A DNA stretch of 64,000 bases from NCBI GenBank assembly GCA_933228675.1, contig OW121740.1, positions 55,174,000 through 55,237,999 on the forward strand, written 5' to 3'. The translations under genes were made by a program, and so were the position numbers. Positions 23,416-32,990 of the stretch are shown here, piece by piece (the first letter of the stretch is position 1; every line of letters starts with the position of its first letter). Source of the DNA: Stomorhina lunata (lineage: Eukaryota > Arthropoda > Insecta > Diptera > Rhiniidae). The notes beneath the pieces were generated by a model. It did no database searches. It saw only the letters and a list, made by a program, of their open reading frames with translations, and had not been told where the DNA came from.

Positions 23416-23425
23416 TGGCGCCCAA
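23416..23425 (+). promoter_or_regulatory. Primer binding site (tRNA-Lys type)
   Basis: TGGCGCCCAA begins three bases after the 5' LTR end. It is complementary to the 3' end of a lysine tRNA (the TGGCGCCCAAC type used by several fly Gypsy elements). Beyond ten bases the match weakens. Confidence 0.8.
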
Positions 23426-24381
23426 TGGAATAAATGGTTGTTTTTGTGATCATGTAGCAATACATCACCAAAACAACAATATTTTTTTTTGTGTATAACA
23501 ACTACACACAAAGCAATAGACTATTTACATTTTTTTTAAAATAGCCCGAAATCATTTAGAAATGAATATTATTCTTTGAAACTGATTGTAGCCGTTCAGG
23601 AAAATATATCCAGAAGTCTGTTGTACAGGATGATAATAAGAATAATAGTTATTTTTATATGTATCTCAAATGAACCTTTAAAAAAATACATTTTTCATAA
23701 GCGTTTCTTGAAATTGAGAGCTTTTTTTGTAATGAATTTGTTTTTTTTATAAACTTTAAACAATTAAAGTAAAATTTTTTTTTACAAACCTACTGCAAAC
23801 AAGAATATATTTCGTTAGCCGCTTAGGACGAGATCTTGAGGTCTGATGTAACAAATATATTCGAGTTTGCACAGTTCTCTGTTGTTAAATAAATCAGCAG
23901 CAATGTGTAAAAAATTCCATTTTTAATTAATTATGATTGAGACACCGAACGTAATGCTCTTTTTGTAGAGTGCCAAAATCTGCCGATAATACCACCACTT
24001 TCTTTCACCGCCCCTTATAAATATAGATTCTGTCATATCGTTTTCGTTTCCAATTATTTAAGCGTTTCGTTCCAAGTTATTTTCAGTATTTTTTTTTGTA
24101 TTTTTTTTAGATACATAGGTGGAAAATTAGTCTTAGATATATATTTTTTTTGTCATTTTAGTTTTATGTATGTTTATTTATTATTTTTGATATATCATTT
24201 TTTTTACAACTTTTTCTTTTTTTTTAAATATTATTTTTATGTGTATCGTTCCTATTACTTAGTATTATTTATTCTAGTTATCATTAGTATTTTTTTTTTG
24301 CAAATCATATTATTAGACGATTGTGAAATACATACTTTTGGCTATAGGAAGCAGATTCGTTTCTAATTCTCGTATTTGGTG
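23426..24381 (+). other. Untranslated leader of the Gypsy element
   Basis: About 950 bp of A/T-rich sequence lies between the primer site and gag. It has no domain-bearing frame. The 66-codon frame 24,166-24,366 is a low-complexity hydrophobic translation of T-rich DNA. Confidence 0.7.
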
Positions 24382-25926
24382 ATGAATGTCCAGACCAGAA
24401 ATCAAACTAGAAAGAAAGAAAATAGTAGTGAATTAGGCAGAAGATCTGTAGAAATTCAAAATAACAGAAAGAGAACAAGATTACCAGAATTTGATTTGAA
24501 TAGGTCCACATATCCACCAGAACCAAAACTGCAAAAAATTCCAAACATGTCAAATCCAAATAATAATAGTGATCTAGGTGCTCACTTTATTGACTTATCT
24601 AACACCATAATGACAACGTCATCACGTCCAACTAACACCACAGTCAATCAGCAATCTGGTGGGATAAAGAGTAATCCTCAGGTGAACGATAATTTAAATG
24701 AGAATATAGGCCCGGGGGTAAGAGAAATGGTCGCTGATGAAGCCTTAAGTGTCCAGCGATCTTTGGAAGACAAGGTTAGGAAAATGGTTCAGGAAGAGAT
24801 GGCGGATGTTAAGAAGACGATGAGCGAATTGGCGGCAGCTATTCAGAGCCTGTCAAAAATTACCGCTCCACAGTCGGCAACACCAAATCCAACCACTACA
24901 GGAAATAATATGCAATCTTGCCCATCAAGCAACATAGTGGCTGATAGAATTCCGCCACGAAATCCATTGCCGTTGTATAATTTTGTGCCAAATTATCCAC
25001 CTCTTTCGGTAAATGCCAATCGTTCGATGAACAGTAGTAACAGTGTAAATCAGACCGGAAACGGGAATTTTGATTTTCGGCAAATCAGGATGGACAAATT
25101 AGGATTGGTTTTCGACAATAAGTCTATGTCGGTCGATGATTTCATATTCCGTTTAGATCATCTAAAGACCCACTATAACATAACTGATAGGGAAGTTGTT
25201 AGGGACTTTCATTTTATAGTTGGCGATTCGGTAAAAGATTGGTACTGGTCATTTATAGGAACTCATGGTTTGACGGAATGGCCGGTTTTGCGTCTCGCTT
25301 TAAAGTCTCAATATCAAACACCACGTTCAAACTTCGAGGTTATGCGGGATCTAGTAGAAAGAAAGCAGCAAAGCAACGAGTCCATTGATACCTTCTTCCA
25401 GATAATGAACAAATTTAGATCTCAGCTTACACAGCCCATGCCAGAATACGACATGATCAAGATAATGAAGAGGAACGTTAACCCGAATCTTGCCAGAATC
25501 GTGTATCCCATAGCGGTGTCATCTGTGGAACAATTGCGTATTGAATGCAATGAGGCGGAAAGAAATTTTCCAAAAAGGGAGGTAAGAAACATTTTACCTC
25601 CACCAAGAACAATGACTCGTCAAATAAACGAAGTATATTTTGATGAAAGCCCATATGAATCTAATGAGCCCGGTCAGAAACAAGACGTTTTAGAGGTTGA
25701 AGCTGTACAGCTCCAAAAATCTCTTTTAGTCTGCTGGAATTGTAGAACCGCGGGGCATGCGTTTATAGAGTGTCCAGTGGAGCAGCGAGCTCTTTTTTGC
25801 TATCGATGTGGTAAACCCGGAGTGGTGACTCCCAAATGTCCGGTATGCCAGCAAAAAAATTGGAAGAGTGGCGTGGGAACGACAGGGGACTCACGTCAAA
25901 AGGAAATCCCTGCAGCATCAAAATAA
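24382..25926 (+). CDS. gag: Gag polyprotein of the Gypsy element (514 aa)
   Basis: This is the structural protein that assembles the cytoplasmic particle and packages element RNA. I start at the first ATG of the frame, 24,382. Residues 1-90 are polar and basic. A predicted helical stretch near 125-165 (LEDKVRKMVQEEMADVKK) precedes the capsid-like region (about 235-390, including FRLDHLKTHYNITDREVV). Near residues 452-465 is a canonical zinc knuckle (CWNCRTAGHAFIEC, C-x2-C-x4-H-x4-C). A second one, CYRCGKPGVVTPKC, has V where the histidine should be. Pol begins inside the last 91 bases in the -1 frame. The frame is intact. Confidence 0.9.
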   Translation: MNVQTRNQTRKKENSSELGRRSVEIQNNRKRTRLPEFDLNRSTYPPEPKLQKIPNMSNPNNNSDLGAHFIDLSNTIMTTSSRPTNTTVNQQSGGIKSNPQVNDNLNENIGPGVREMVADEALSVQRSLEDKVRKMVQEEMADVKKTMSELAAAIQSLSKITAPQSATPNPTTTGNNMQSCPSSNIVADRIPPRNPLPLYNFVPNYPPLSVNANRSMNSSNSVNQTGNGNFDFRQIRMDKLGLVFDNKSMSVDDFIFRLDHLKTHYNITDREVVRDFHFIVGDSVKDWYWSFIGTHGLTEWPVLRLALKSQYQTPRSNFEVMRDLVERKQQSNESIDTFFQIMNKFRSQLTQPMPEYDMIKIMKRNVNPNLARIVYPIAVSSVEQLRIECNEAERNFPKREVRNILPPPRTMTRQINEVYFDESPYESNEPGQKQDVLEVEAVQLQKSLLVCWNCRTAGHAFIECPVEQRALFCYRCGKPGVVTPKCPVCQQKNWKSGVGTTGDSRQKEIPAASK

Positions 25927-28900
25927 TAAGTCCGCCTAGAAAAGAAAAAAATAACAATATATTAGTAAATGATAAATTGGTGAATGTGAACGGTTTCTGC
26001 AACTCCAATACAAGACACTATTTGCCGCTTAAAACTAGAGAAAAGAATTATGAAGAGGTTAGAACAAAAATTTTTGGGACTAACCCAGTAACAAACAATA
26101 CTTCCGAAAAAGTTAAAAAATTAAGAATTAATTTTAATGAACGGCGAAAGACAAGAAGAATAATTGTTGATTCAATAGTTAAGGCCAGTAGAATAAATAA
26201 AGACCCAAGGATTTTCATAAACGTATCGATATGTGAAAAGCAAATTTGTGGGTTATTGGATTCTGGAGCTTCCGTGAGCATATTAGGTAAAAATTGTAGA
26301 GAATTCGTTTCCAATTTAGGGTTGCCAATTCAGCCAATGTTGACCAGTGTGAAAACTGCCAGTGGTCAACATCAGCGACTCTTAGGTAAAGTAAAAACCA
26401 ATGTGCGGTACAATGATCAAGAACATTATATGTGGTTGTATCTTTGCCCCGATTTGGAACAGCATCTGTACTTAGGAATAGATTTTTGGAAGTCATTTTG
26501 CCTAGTACCGGATGTGGATAGGGTCGAGGAAATCAATTTAGAAAATTTACATAAAGTTATAGATAATAAAGTTGAGCATAAATTATGTCCGCATAGTCTG
26601 ACCGAGCAACAACAACAACAATTAGATAAAGTCGTGAAACTTTTCAATACGTTTGAGGAATATGGTTTAGGGATAACTCCGTTAGAAAAACATGCCATTA
26701 AATTAATTGATGATGCGGTACCCGTTAAAGACCGACATTATCCGATTTCACCCGCAGTACAAGAGATAACATACGCGGAAATTGACACAATGCTCGCATT
26801 AAACGTGATAGAGGAAAGCGAAAGTCCTTGGAGCAACCGTACAACCATAGTGCGCAAGCCTGGAAAAAACCGTTTTTGTCTGGATGCTCGTAAGCTAAAC
26901 AATCTTACAGTAAAAGATGCATATCCACTGCAAAATATAGATGGCATACTAAGCCGAATCGATGAAACATATTTCATCAGCAGCGTGGACTTGAAGTACG
27001 CGTTCTGGCAGATTGAACTGGAGGAAGAGAGCAAGCCTTATACCGCTTTCACCGTGCCTGGTAGGCCGTTATACCAGTTTAGAGTCATGCCATTTGGACT
27101 ATGTAATGCCGCTCAACGTCTCTGCAGATTAATGGACAAAGTGGTTCCGCAACGCATCAAAGAAAATGTTTTCATCTATCTAGATGATTTGCTGGTTATT
27201 TCTAGCTCTTTCGAAGAGCATTTGAGGTTATTGGAAGAAGTAGCCGAGTGCTTGAAGAGAGCAAATCTCACTATTGGGCTCAAAAAGTCTCAGTTTTGTT
27301 TCCAAGAGCTTAAATATCTAGGATTTATTATCGGAGGTGGTATGCTTAAAACTGATCCAACAAAAGTTGAAGCAATTCGTAATATCAACATTCCCAAAAC
27401 AACGAGAGAGGTAAGAAGCTTTCTCGGTACTGCCGGTTGGTACAGGCGATTTATAAAAGACTTCGCTACCATTGCTGCACCTCTAACGGATACCTTAAAA
27501 AAATCAAAGAAATTCATAATGACTCCTGAGGCGATGCAATCGTTTGAAAAACTAAAAAGGGCGCTAACCACCGCACCTGTGCTCAGGCATCCTGATTTCA
27601 GGAAAAGATTTTATATACAGTGTGACGCATCTGATTTTGGGATCGGTGCGGTATTGTACCAAGTTAACAATAACGATGAAGAACATCCGATTGCATTTTA
27701 TTCGCAAAAACTAAACTCTTGTCAACGAAAGTACAGCGTAACGGAGAAAGAATGCCTGGCTGCAGTGATGGCTATCAAGAAATTTAGACCGTACGTGGAG
27801 ATGATGCCATTTACAGTGATCACGGATCATGCTAGCTTAAAATGGCTCATGACGTTAAGAGACTTGAGTGGAAGACTAGCACGCTGGTCCTTGTTGCTAC
27901 AAGCGTACGATTTCGATATCGAGCATCGAAAAGGTTCAGACAATATTGTTGCCGACATGTTGTCGCGATCACCTTTAGAGCATGAAGTAGAAGTTAATGA
28001 ACTAAATAGTGAAGATCTACTAGATTTCGAGACTACAGAATTTGAAAGCGATGAATATCAAGAAGTTATTAAAAATATTAATGAAAATTCTGATAAATTA
28101 CCGGATCTAAAAGTTATTGAGGGGAAAATTTATAAAAAAACGTTAGGAAATCATATTCTAGAAGATGAATCCTCTTGGAAACTATGGATTCCGTCAAATC
28201 TTACTTCGACAATTATTGAAAAAGCTCATATTGGAAACACTATAGCCCATGGGGGGATTTTTAAAACACTAGAGAGGGTAAAGCGTTTTTATTACTGGCC
28301 TAAAATGACGATTCAAGTCAAAGAATATGTGATGTCTTGTCAAATCTGTAAAGAAACAAAGTCCGCAAATTGTAATCTTATGCCCGAAATCGGCCAGGAG
28401 GTTATAACTGATCGTCCATTTCAAAAACTGTATATCGACTTTTTAGGGAAATATCCCCGATCTAAAGCTGGGAATTGTTATATTTTCATTGTTGTCGATC
28501 ACTTCACAAAATTTACTTTTCTTAAGGCTATGAACGAAGCGACTGCTACTAAAGTTGTCAAATTCTTAGTGAATGAAATATTTCACAAATTTGGAGTACC
28601 TGAAACCATACATTCCGACAACGGTATGCAATTTGTTTCGAAAACCTTCCAAGAAATGATTGACTCTTACAAAATTAACCATATGAGAACCGCTTTTTAT
28701 AGTCCTCAATCTAATGCCGCCGAAAGGGTAAATCAATCCGTACTAAATGCGATTAGAACATATTTAGAACAGGATCACAGAGATTGGGATTTGTATTTAT
28801 CCGAAGTAGAATGCGCGCTTAGAACGTCAGTCCATTCAGCGATTGGGGTAACACCGTTTTTCGCTTTATTTGGCCAGCATATGTTCACAAATGGATGTGA

Positions 28901-29255
28901 TTACAAATTGGCACGGAAACTCGCGTCATTGTCCGACCACGAAATTCATGGCTTAAAACAAAATGAAAAGCTTGAACTGATAAGAGAAAAAATTAAAGAA
29001 AATTTACATAAGGCCTATGAAAAAAGTGCAAAGCATTATAATAAACGAGCTCGTGTTACCAAATTTGTGCCGGGACAAGAAGTTTTTAGGCGCAACAATA
29101 TCTTAAGTGACTTTGAAAAAAATCGCAATGCAAAGTTTTGCAAAAAATTTATTAAATGTAGGATTTCAAAACCCATAGGAAATAACATGTATGAATTAGA
29201 AAACCTACAAGGGAAATCTATTGGTATATATCACGCTAAAGATATAAAGATATAG
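25836..29255 (+). CDS. pol: Pol polyprotein: protease, RT, RNase H, integrase (1,139 aa)
   Basis: The frame is open from 25,836 and is probably reached by -1 slippage from gag, not by its own ATG. Domains with rough residue positions: aspartic protease (DSGA at 142), reverse transcriptase (SVDLKYAFWQI; YLDD near 448), RNase H (QCDASDFGIG near 595; ITDHASLKWL), integrase zinc domain (AHIGNTIAH and CQIC, about 797-838) and integrase core (YIDFLG, HSDNG, and E in QSNAAERVNQ, with 34 residues between the last D and E). The C-terminal part resembles the GPY/F region; no chromodomain is seen. All catalytic residues I can identify are present, so it may be active. Antisense frames across it are shadows. 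Confidence 0.95.
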   Translation: MSGMPAKKLEEWRGNDRGLTSKGNPCSIKIISPPRKEKNNNILVNDKLVNVNGFCNSNTRHYLPLKTREKNYEEVRTKIFGTNPVTNNTSEKVKKLRINFNERRKTRRIIVDSIVKASRINKDPRIFINVSICEKQICGLLDSGASVSILGKNCREFVSNLGLPIQPMLTSVKTASGQHQRLLGKVKTNVRYNDQEHYMWLYLCPDLEQHLYLGIDFWKSFCLVPDVDRVEEINLENLHKVIDNKVEHKLCPHSLTEQQQQQLDKVVKLFNTFEEYGLGITPLEKHAIKLIDDAVPVKDRHYPISPAVQEITYAEIDTMLALNVIEESESPWSNRTTIVRKPGKNRFCLDARKLNNLTVKDAYPLQNIDGILSRIDETYFISSVDLKYAFWQIELEEESKPYTAFTVPGRPLYQFRVMPFGLCNAAQRLCRLMDKVVPQRIKENVFIYLDDLLVISSSFEEHLRLLEEVAECLKRANLTIGLKKSQFCFQELKYLGFIIGGGMLKTDPTKVEAIRNINIPKTTREVRSFLGTAGWYRRFIKDFATIAAPLTDTLKKSKKFIMTPEAMQSFEKLKRALTTAPVLRHPDFRKRFYIQCDASDFGIGAVLYQVNNNDEEHPIAFYSQKLNSCQRKYSVTEKECLAAVMAIKKFRPYVEMMPFTVITDHASLKWLMTLRDLSGRLARWSLLLQAYDFDIEHRKGSDNIVADMLSRSPLEHEVEVNELNSEDLLDFETTEFESDEYQEVIKNINENSDKLPDLKVIEGKIYKKTLGNHILEDESSWKLWIPSNLTSTIIEKAHIGNTIAHGGIFKTLERVKRFYYWPKMTIQVKEYVMSCQICKETKSANCNLMPEIGQEVITDRPFQKLYIDFLGKYPRSKAGNCYIFIVVDHFTKFTFLKAMNEATATKVVKFLVNEIFHKFGVPETIHSDNGMQFVSKTFQEMIDSYKINHMRTAFYSPQSNAAERVNQSVLNAIRTYLEQDHRDWDLYLSEVECALRTSVHSAIGVTPFFALFGQHMFTNGCDYKLARKLASLSDHEIHGLKQNEKLELIREKIKENLHKAYEKSAKHYNKRARVTKFVPGQEVFRRNNILSDFEKNRNAKFCKKFIKCRISKPIGNNMYELENLQGKSIGIYHAKDIKI
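25854..25860 (+). promoter_or_regulatory. Putative -1 ribosomal frameshift heptamer
   Basis: A AAA AAT lies in the gag frame inside the gag/pol overlap and fits the X XXY YYZ slippery form. Slippage by -1 here enters the pol frame, which is open. I could not judge a downstream pseudoknot. Confidence 0.6.
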
Positions 29256-29860
29256 TGATAATTGGAACAGACCTGTGATAACATTTTTTTTTGATAAAGT
29301 GCAATATTAGGATATAAGAAATACAACTTGACGATCTAAAAATATTTCTTTTTACACAATTTTTTGTTGTAGCGTCAATGTAGTTTTTCTGAATATACCG
29401 AATATAAGCACATATTACCTGATTTTATCACATTGTACTGTCCGTAAATATACACATATCCTTTTATTATATTATAGTCCTACCTGTATGTTGATTATAC
29501 ATGTTGTTGATATGTTTTTTTTTTTTGGCTCGTACTTTAAGCACCTGTAAAGATAAAAAAATAACACAAAGTAAATTTCTTAAATAAAAGCGCAAATTCA
29601 TTCATGAATACTTATCTAAATATAATAACAACATCTAATAAGAATGATCTATAACTTCATATTGATAGTACCTGTAAGGAAAAGGTTAAATTAGCAAAAA
29701 AATATATATATCAAATTAAAAACGTTATAACGTGCCTATATTTTTATTGTGCCCGGCTGTTGAGACTTCAGGGTGTGAGAGTTCCCCACGTTTTTGAGCA
29801 TAAACTTCACTAAGCCACGCACACCATCTTTACCCACTTTACGTTACAAATCTGGTGTTT
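29256..29860 (+). other. 3' untranslated region of the Gypsy element, no visible polypurine tract
   Basis: About 600 bp lies between the pol stop and the 3' LTR. The last 100 bases contain no purine run. The bases touching the LTR are CAAATCTGGTGTTT, so the plus-strand primer site expected here is not recognisable. Confidence 0.7.
29736..29843 (-). pseudogene. Possible captured coding fragment before the 3' LTR
   Basis: The minus strand has 35 open codons ending in TAG. They include GKDGVRGLVKFMLKNVG and end QQPGTIKI. The base composition is richer in G and C than the flanks, and the peptide looks more like a real protein C-terminus than A/T-rich noise. I do not recognise the family. It sits where the polypurine tract is expected. 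It may be a second host-gene scrap, or chance. Confidence 0.3.
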
Positions 29861-29918
29861 TGTTGCGTTGGCCTCCGATAACGAAATGATACTGGCTGTA
29901 AGCTCGTTATCATATAAC

Positions 29919-30392
29919 GTAACTTCAAAGATAATTTGATGAAATTTAGTACTTACTAATATACACTTCCCGGAATTGATATATTAACCACAAATATCAA
30001 TATTTTTTTCATGAAATTCACAACAAATACTGCTTACGTAAACTAAAATCAGTGTATAGAATTTTGATGAAATCGGTCCACATTTGACCATAGCTCCCAT
30101 ACAAACTCTACTGTCAAAACGCACTAACTGAGACAAAATTCACTAAAACGCTCGTAAATCTGAAGATAATGGGAATTTTAAGTGTATTTTTTTTTTTTTG
30201 TATACATCATTTTTGTAACAACTGTAATCAATTTGCCGAATTTCAAGAAAATGGATCCACATTCGACAGTAGCTCTCATGTAAGTCCAAGTGACGGAAGT
30301 ATCTGAAATATATAATTTTTTTTTACAAAATGTTTGTATGAAGGGTATCGTGTGGTCGGCCTCGACCGACTATAGCACTTTCTTACTTGTTT
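29919..30392 (+). mobile_element. INE-1-like family A fragment inside the 3' LTR
   Basis: This is the LTR duplicate of the fragment at 20,345-20,818 and is identical as far as I compared. Confidence 0.75.
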
Positions 30393-30395
30393 TGT

Positions 30396-31037
30396 ATGTT
30401 AGGGTTTGGAAGAAGTTCCATAAACAAACGTAAACATAAATCAATGTCACCATCAAATGTAAATTTTATAGCGCGAATGTATTCAGTTTCGGCAATAGTT
30501 TCTTGGGCTTCACGAGTGTCCCGGTTCAATGAGCCCATCCTCATCATCTTCAACATCCTCATAGTCATCATCATTGTCCTCTCCCATTTCACCTGCCTGT
30601 GCTACTTGTTTTAAGGCAAATTTGCCCTTGCCCTGGACGGCAGCTGCTATGGCAGGAAGTGGTCTTTGTTGTATTAGAGATTTAGTGGAATCTCTTTTTA
30701 TTCACCTTGATTTTCCTTTTTCAAACTTGACCAAAATATCCTTGTGTTTCTTGCTATATAAATGATTATCATGAGCCTTTTGGTTACCAAATTGTTTGTG
30801 ACACGCATTGCAATACAAGCTCATTTGACTCTCCTCTTTAGCTGTGGTCTCGGCACAACGCCTGTGTATAACACGAGCGTGGAACTCCTCGGCAGTGACC
30901 GGAGGCAATTCAGCCACACGTCGCTTGAGATTGGAACGATGCCAGTCTGTTTTGTAATGTTCACGCTGTATATTGGCCGAAGCCAAAAAAATATTGCAAT
31001 TAATGCAAGTACTATTTTTATTTATGCGAAATTGCGA
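30396..31037 (-). pseudogene. ZNF622/REI1-like fragment in the 3' LTR (antisense)
   Basis: This is the LTR duplicate of 20,822-21,463. It has the same two zinc fingers, the same internal TGA (30,702-30,704) and the same acidic tail. Presence in both LTRs at the same position means it was part of the LTR before this insertion. Confidence 0.72.
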
Positions 31038-32986
31038 TTTCTTTTAAAATGTGGATTCTAAACACGTTCTTCTTGTTTGGCTGTCAATAGAATCACTTAA
31101 CATGTGCAATATTAGGTTTGTTAAGGTGTTGGGAAGTGTTTGGTTTTTACTGGTGTATGAGTTGTATGGAATAATAAGGCGGTATGTAGTAATGGGTTTT
31201 TCTGAATGAATTTTCGGTTTAGTTTGAAAAGTTTTTTTTTGAATTTTAGGCGGGGTATGATATGGTTCGATGAAAGAGGGACAAATAGTTTCTCTGAAAG
31301 AGATAAGTTATATACATAAAAGTGGGCGCAAAAATAAATAAAAAAGAAATGGCTAATTGGAAGCTAAGTACAAAGTCATGGGGGCTATATAAAGGCCTAG
31401 TACTAATGAGGGAACCATTAAAAAAGTAGATTTGTGACGAAACAGCAGTGTCAGTGCAAGTTACAAAGAGAAATAAAATTTAATTTTGATAAAATAAAGA
31501 AAGTTGTTTTAAAATAGTATTGCGGAATTTGTTTAAAAATAGACCTTTTGAATTAAAAGTAAAGATAATTATTTCGTTTAACCAGTTTAAATAACTTTTG
31601 TATCGGAGAAAATAAGTAAGATTTTGGAAAAATGGTTTAGATTCTCGTCGAATAATACATTTTTTTTTTTATTTCTAGATTGCCTAGAGTTATTTTTATG
31701 ATACTACAAATAATTACAAGGCTAAATTTAAAGCAAAAAATTATTCTTGTTGCACGAAATTTTAATAAGGAAACAGGAGAACGTAAGTCTTTTTTTTTTA
31801 AATATAATATTTGTTTAGTGACATAAATTTATGTTTCTAAAGTTGGAAGATCTATCTCTGGAGCAGGACTAAAATATTATACCTTAGAGAAGCTTCCATT
31901 AAGTTCTCCTGAAAACTTTTATGAGTATCCTGGTCTTATGGGTATAGAAGAATAAATATCCTTGCTAAGAGAACCTTGAGAAGTATTCACCAGGTAACCA
32001 AAATTGTAACGTGCATTTTCTCAAAAGAGCCATATAAAAAAAAATATAACGAAGTAAAGCCTGTAAAAATAAGGAAATCTTAAAAAAATAAGGTCTCTGT
32101 GTGCTAAATTTGAAATCGTTTGCTAAACTTAAATTCTAATCACAAGTAAAGAAAAGGGAAGCGAAATACATAGAGAAAACTAGTATTAAGTTATTCGTAA
32201 GTTGTAGGTTAAATGTTATAGTCTAAGTTATTTGTTCTTAAAAAAAAAGGAAAGTAATCAAATTGCGGTTTAAAAAAAAAGGAAAAAGAAGTCTTATATA
32301 GAAAATTTGCTCACCGTATAGTTATTTTGTTTGGGGAAATTAGCCTAATATATATATCCGATTTTAGAGAGCTCTCTCAGGTCAGGTTGTTTTAAAATTT
32401 GGTAATAAAGGCTCGGAGTGAAGAGCTAAAACAACAGTGAGTAGTTTTTCGTTAAGTAACTCGAGTTGGGTGCAAAAACACTCAGTAAAAAAAAAAAAAG
32501 GAGTAATTTGATTTCTTTTAACTATCTCTAATTAACTTTGCGTTTTTTTTTTCTGTTTTCTTTAATATCTTCATTTCCTTTTGTTTGTATTTTATATTTC
32601 TTAGTGTTTCTAACTAGTTTTAAGCTATTTAAATAAATAATGTTATAATTATCCTAATATGAAAAAAATCGAGTAAGAATCATTCCTAAGGGGTAGGAAA
32701 AGACTGAAAGTGGTGAGGTAAATCGGTTTATGGGGTCACTATTATTGTATTCATGGATGAAAGTGACCATGGTTGGGGAATGGGCGGTAGGAGAATACCA
32801 TCTTTCTCTCATTATGTTGGTGTCGTTGTTGTTGTGTTTAAGTTCTGTATGTTTGTTTTGACTATAGTTCAATTTTTGGTACGGTCTTGGGATTTGAGCG
32901 AGGGTCACAACAAAATCTACGCCCGAATGGTTGCATGCTTCTGAGCTAATCGATGGCCGCTCAGTATCCGAAATAGACTCGTAACA

Positions 32987-32990
32987 ACAT
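32987..32990. repeat. Target site duplication ACAT (right)
   Basis: It is the copy of 20,283-20,286 and directly follows the AACA end of the 3' LTR. Confidence 0.9.

Larger units (their letters stand above)
20287..32986 (+). mobile_element. Complete Ty3/Gypsy LTR retrotransposon, 12.7 kb
   Basis: Element order is 5' LTR (20,287-23,412), tRNA-Lys-type primer site (23,416), leader, gag, pol (protease, reverse transcriptase, RNase H, integrase), untranslated 3' region and 3' LTR (29,861-32,986). It is bounded by ACAT duplications. There is no env frame. The protein features (YLDD, HHCC zinc domain, integrase DDE with PQSNAAERVNQ) are Ty3/Gypsy; the last motif recalls the fly mdg3/blastopia group, which is my inference. 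The LTRs are about ten times longer than the few hundred bases usual in fly Gypsy elements and contain foreign sequence. Both ORFs are open and the LTRs differ at one base by eye, so the insertion is young and possibly still competent. Confidence 0.93.
29861..32986 (+). repeat. 3' LTR, 3,126 bp
   Basis: It is the same length and order as the 5' LTR at an offset of +9,574. It starts TGTTGCG, ends GTAACA and is followed by ACAT. The one difference I saw (T at 31,670 for A at 22,096) makes the poly-T run one base longer. Confidence 0.93.

Noticed and set aside
23080..23511. 143-codon minus-strand protein at the LTR end
   Set aside because: It crosses the LTR boundary and primer site and has no recognisable domain; the 3' LTR version has a different N-terminus.
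25763..27571. Antisense frames of 81-98 codons across gag/pol
   Set aside because: Shadows of the pol frame with no domain.
20287..32986. Segmental duplication of a host locus around a retrotransposon
   Set aside because: The two 3.1-kb copies have TGTT/AACA ends, 4-bp flanking duplication and a primer site directly inside, so they are LTRs.
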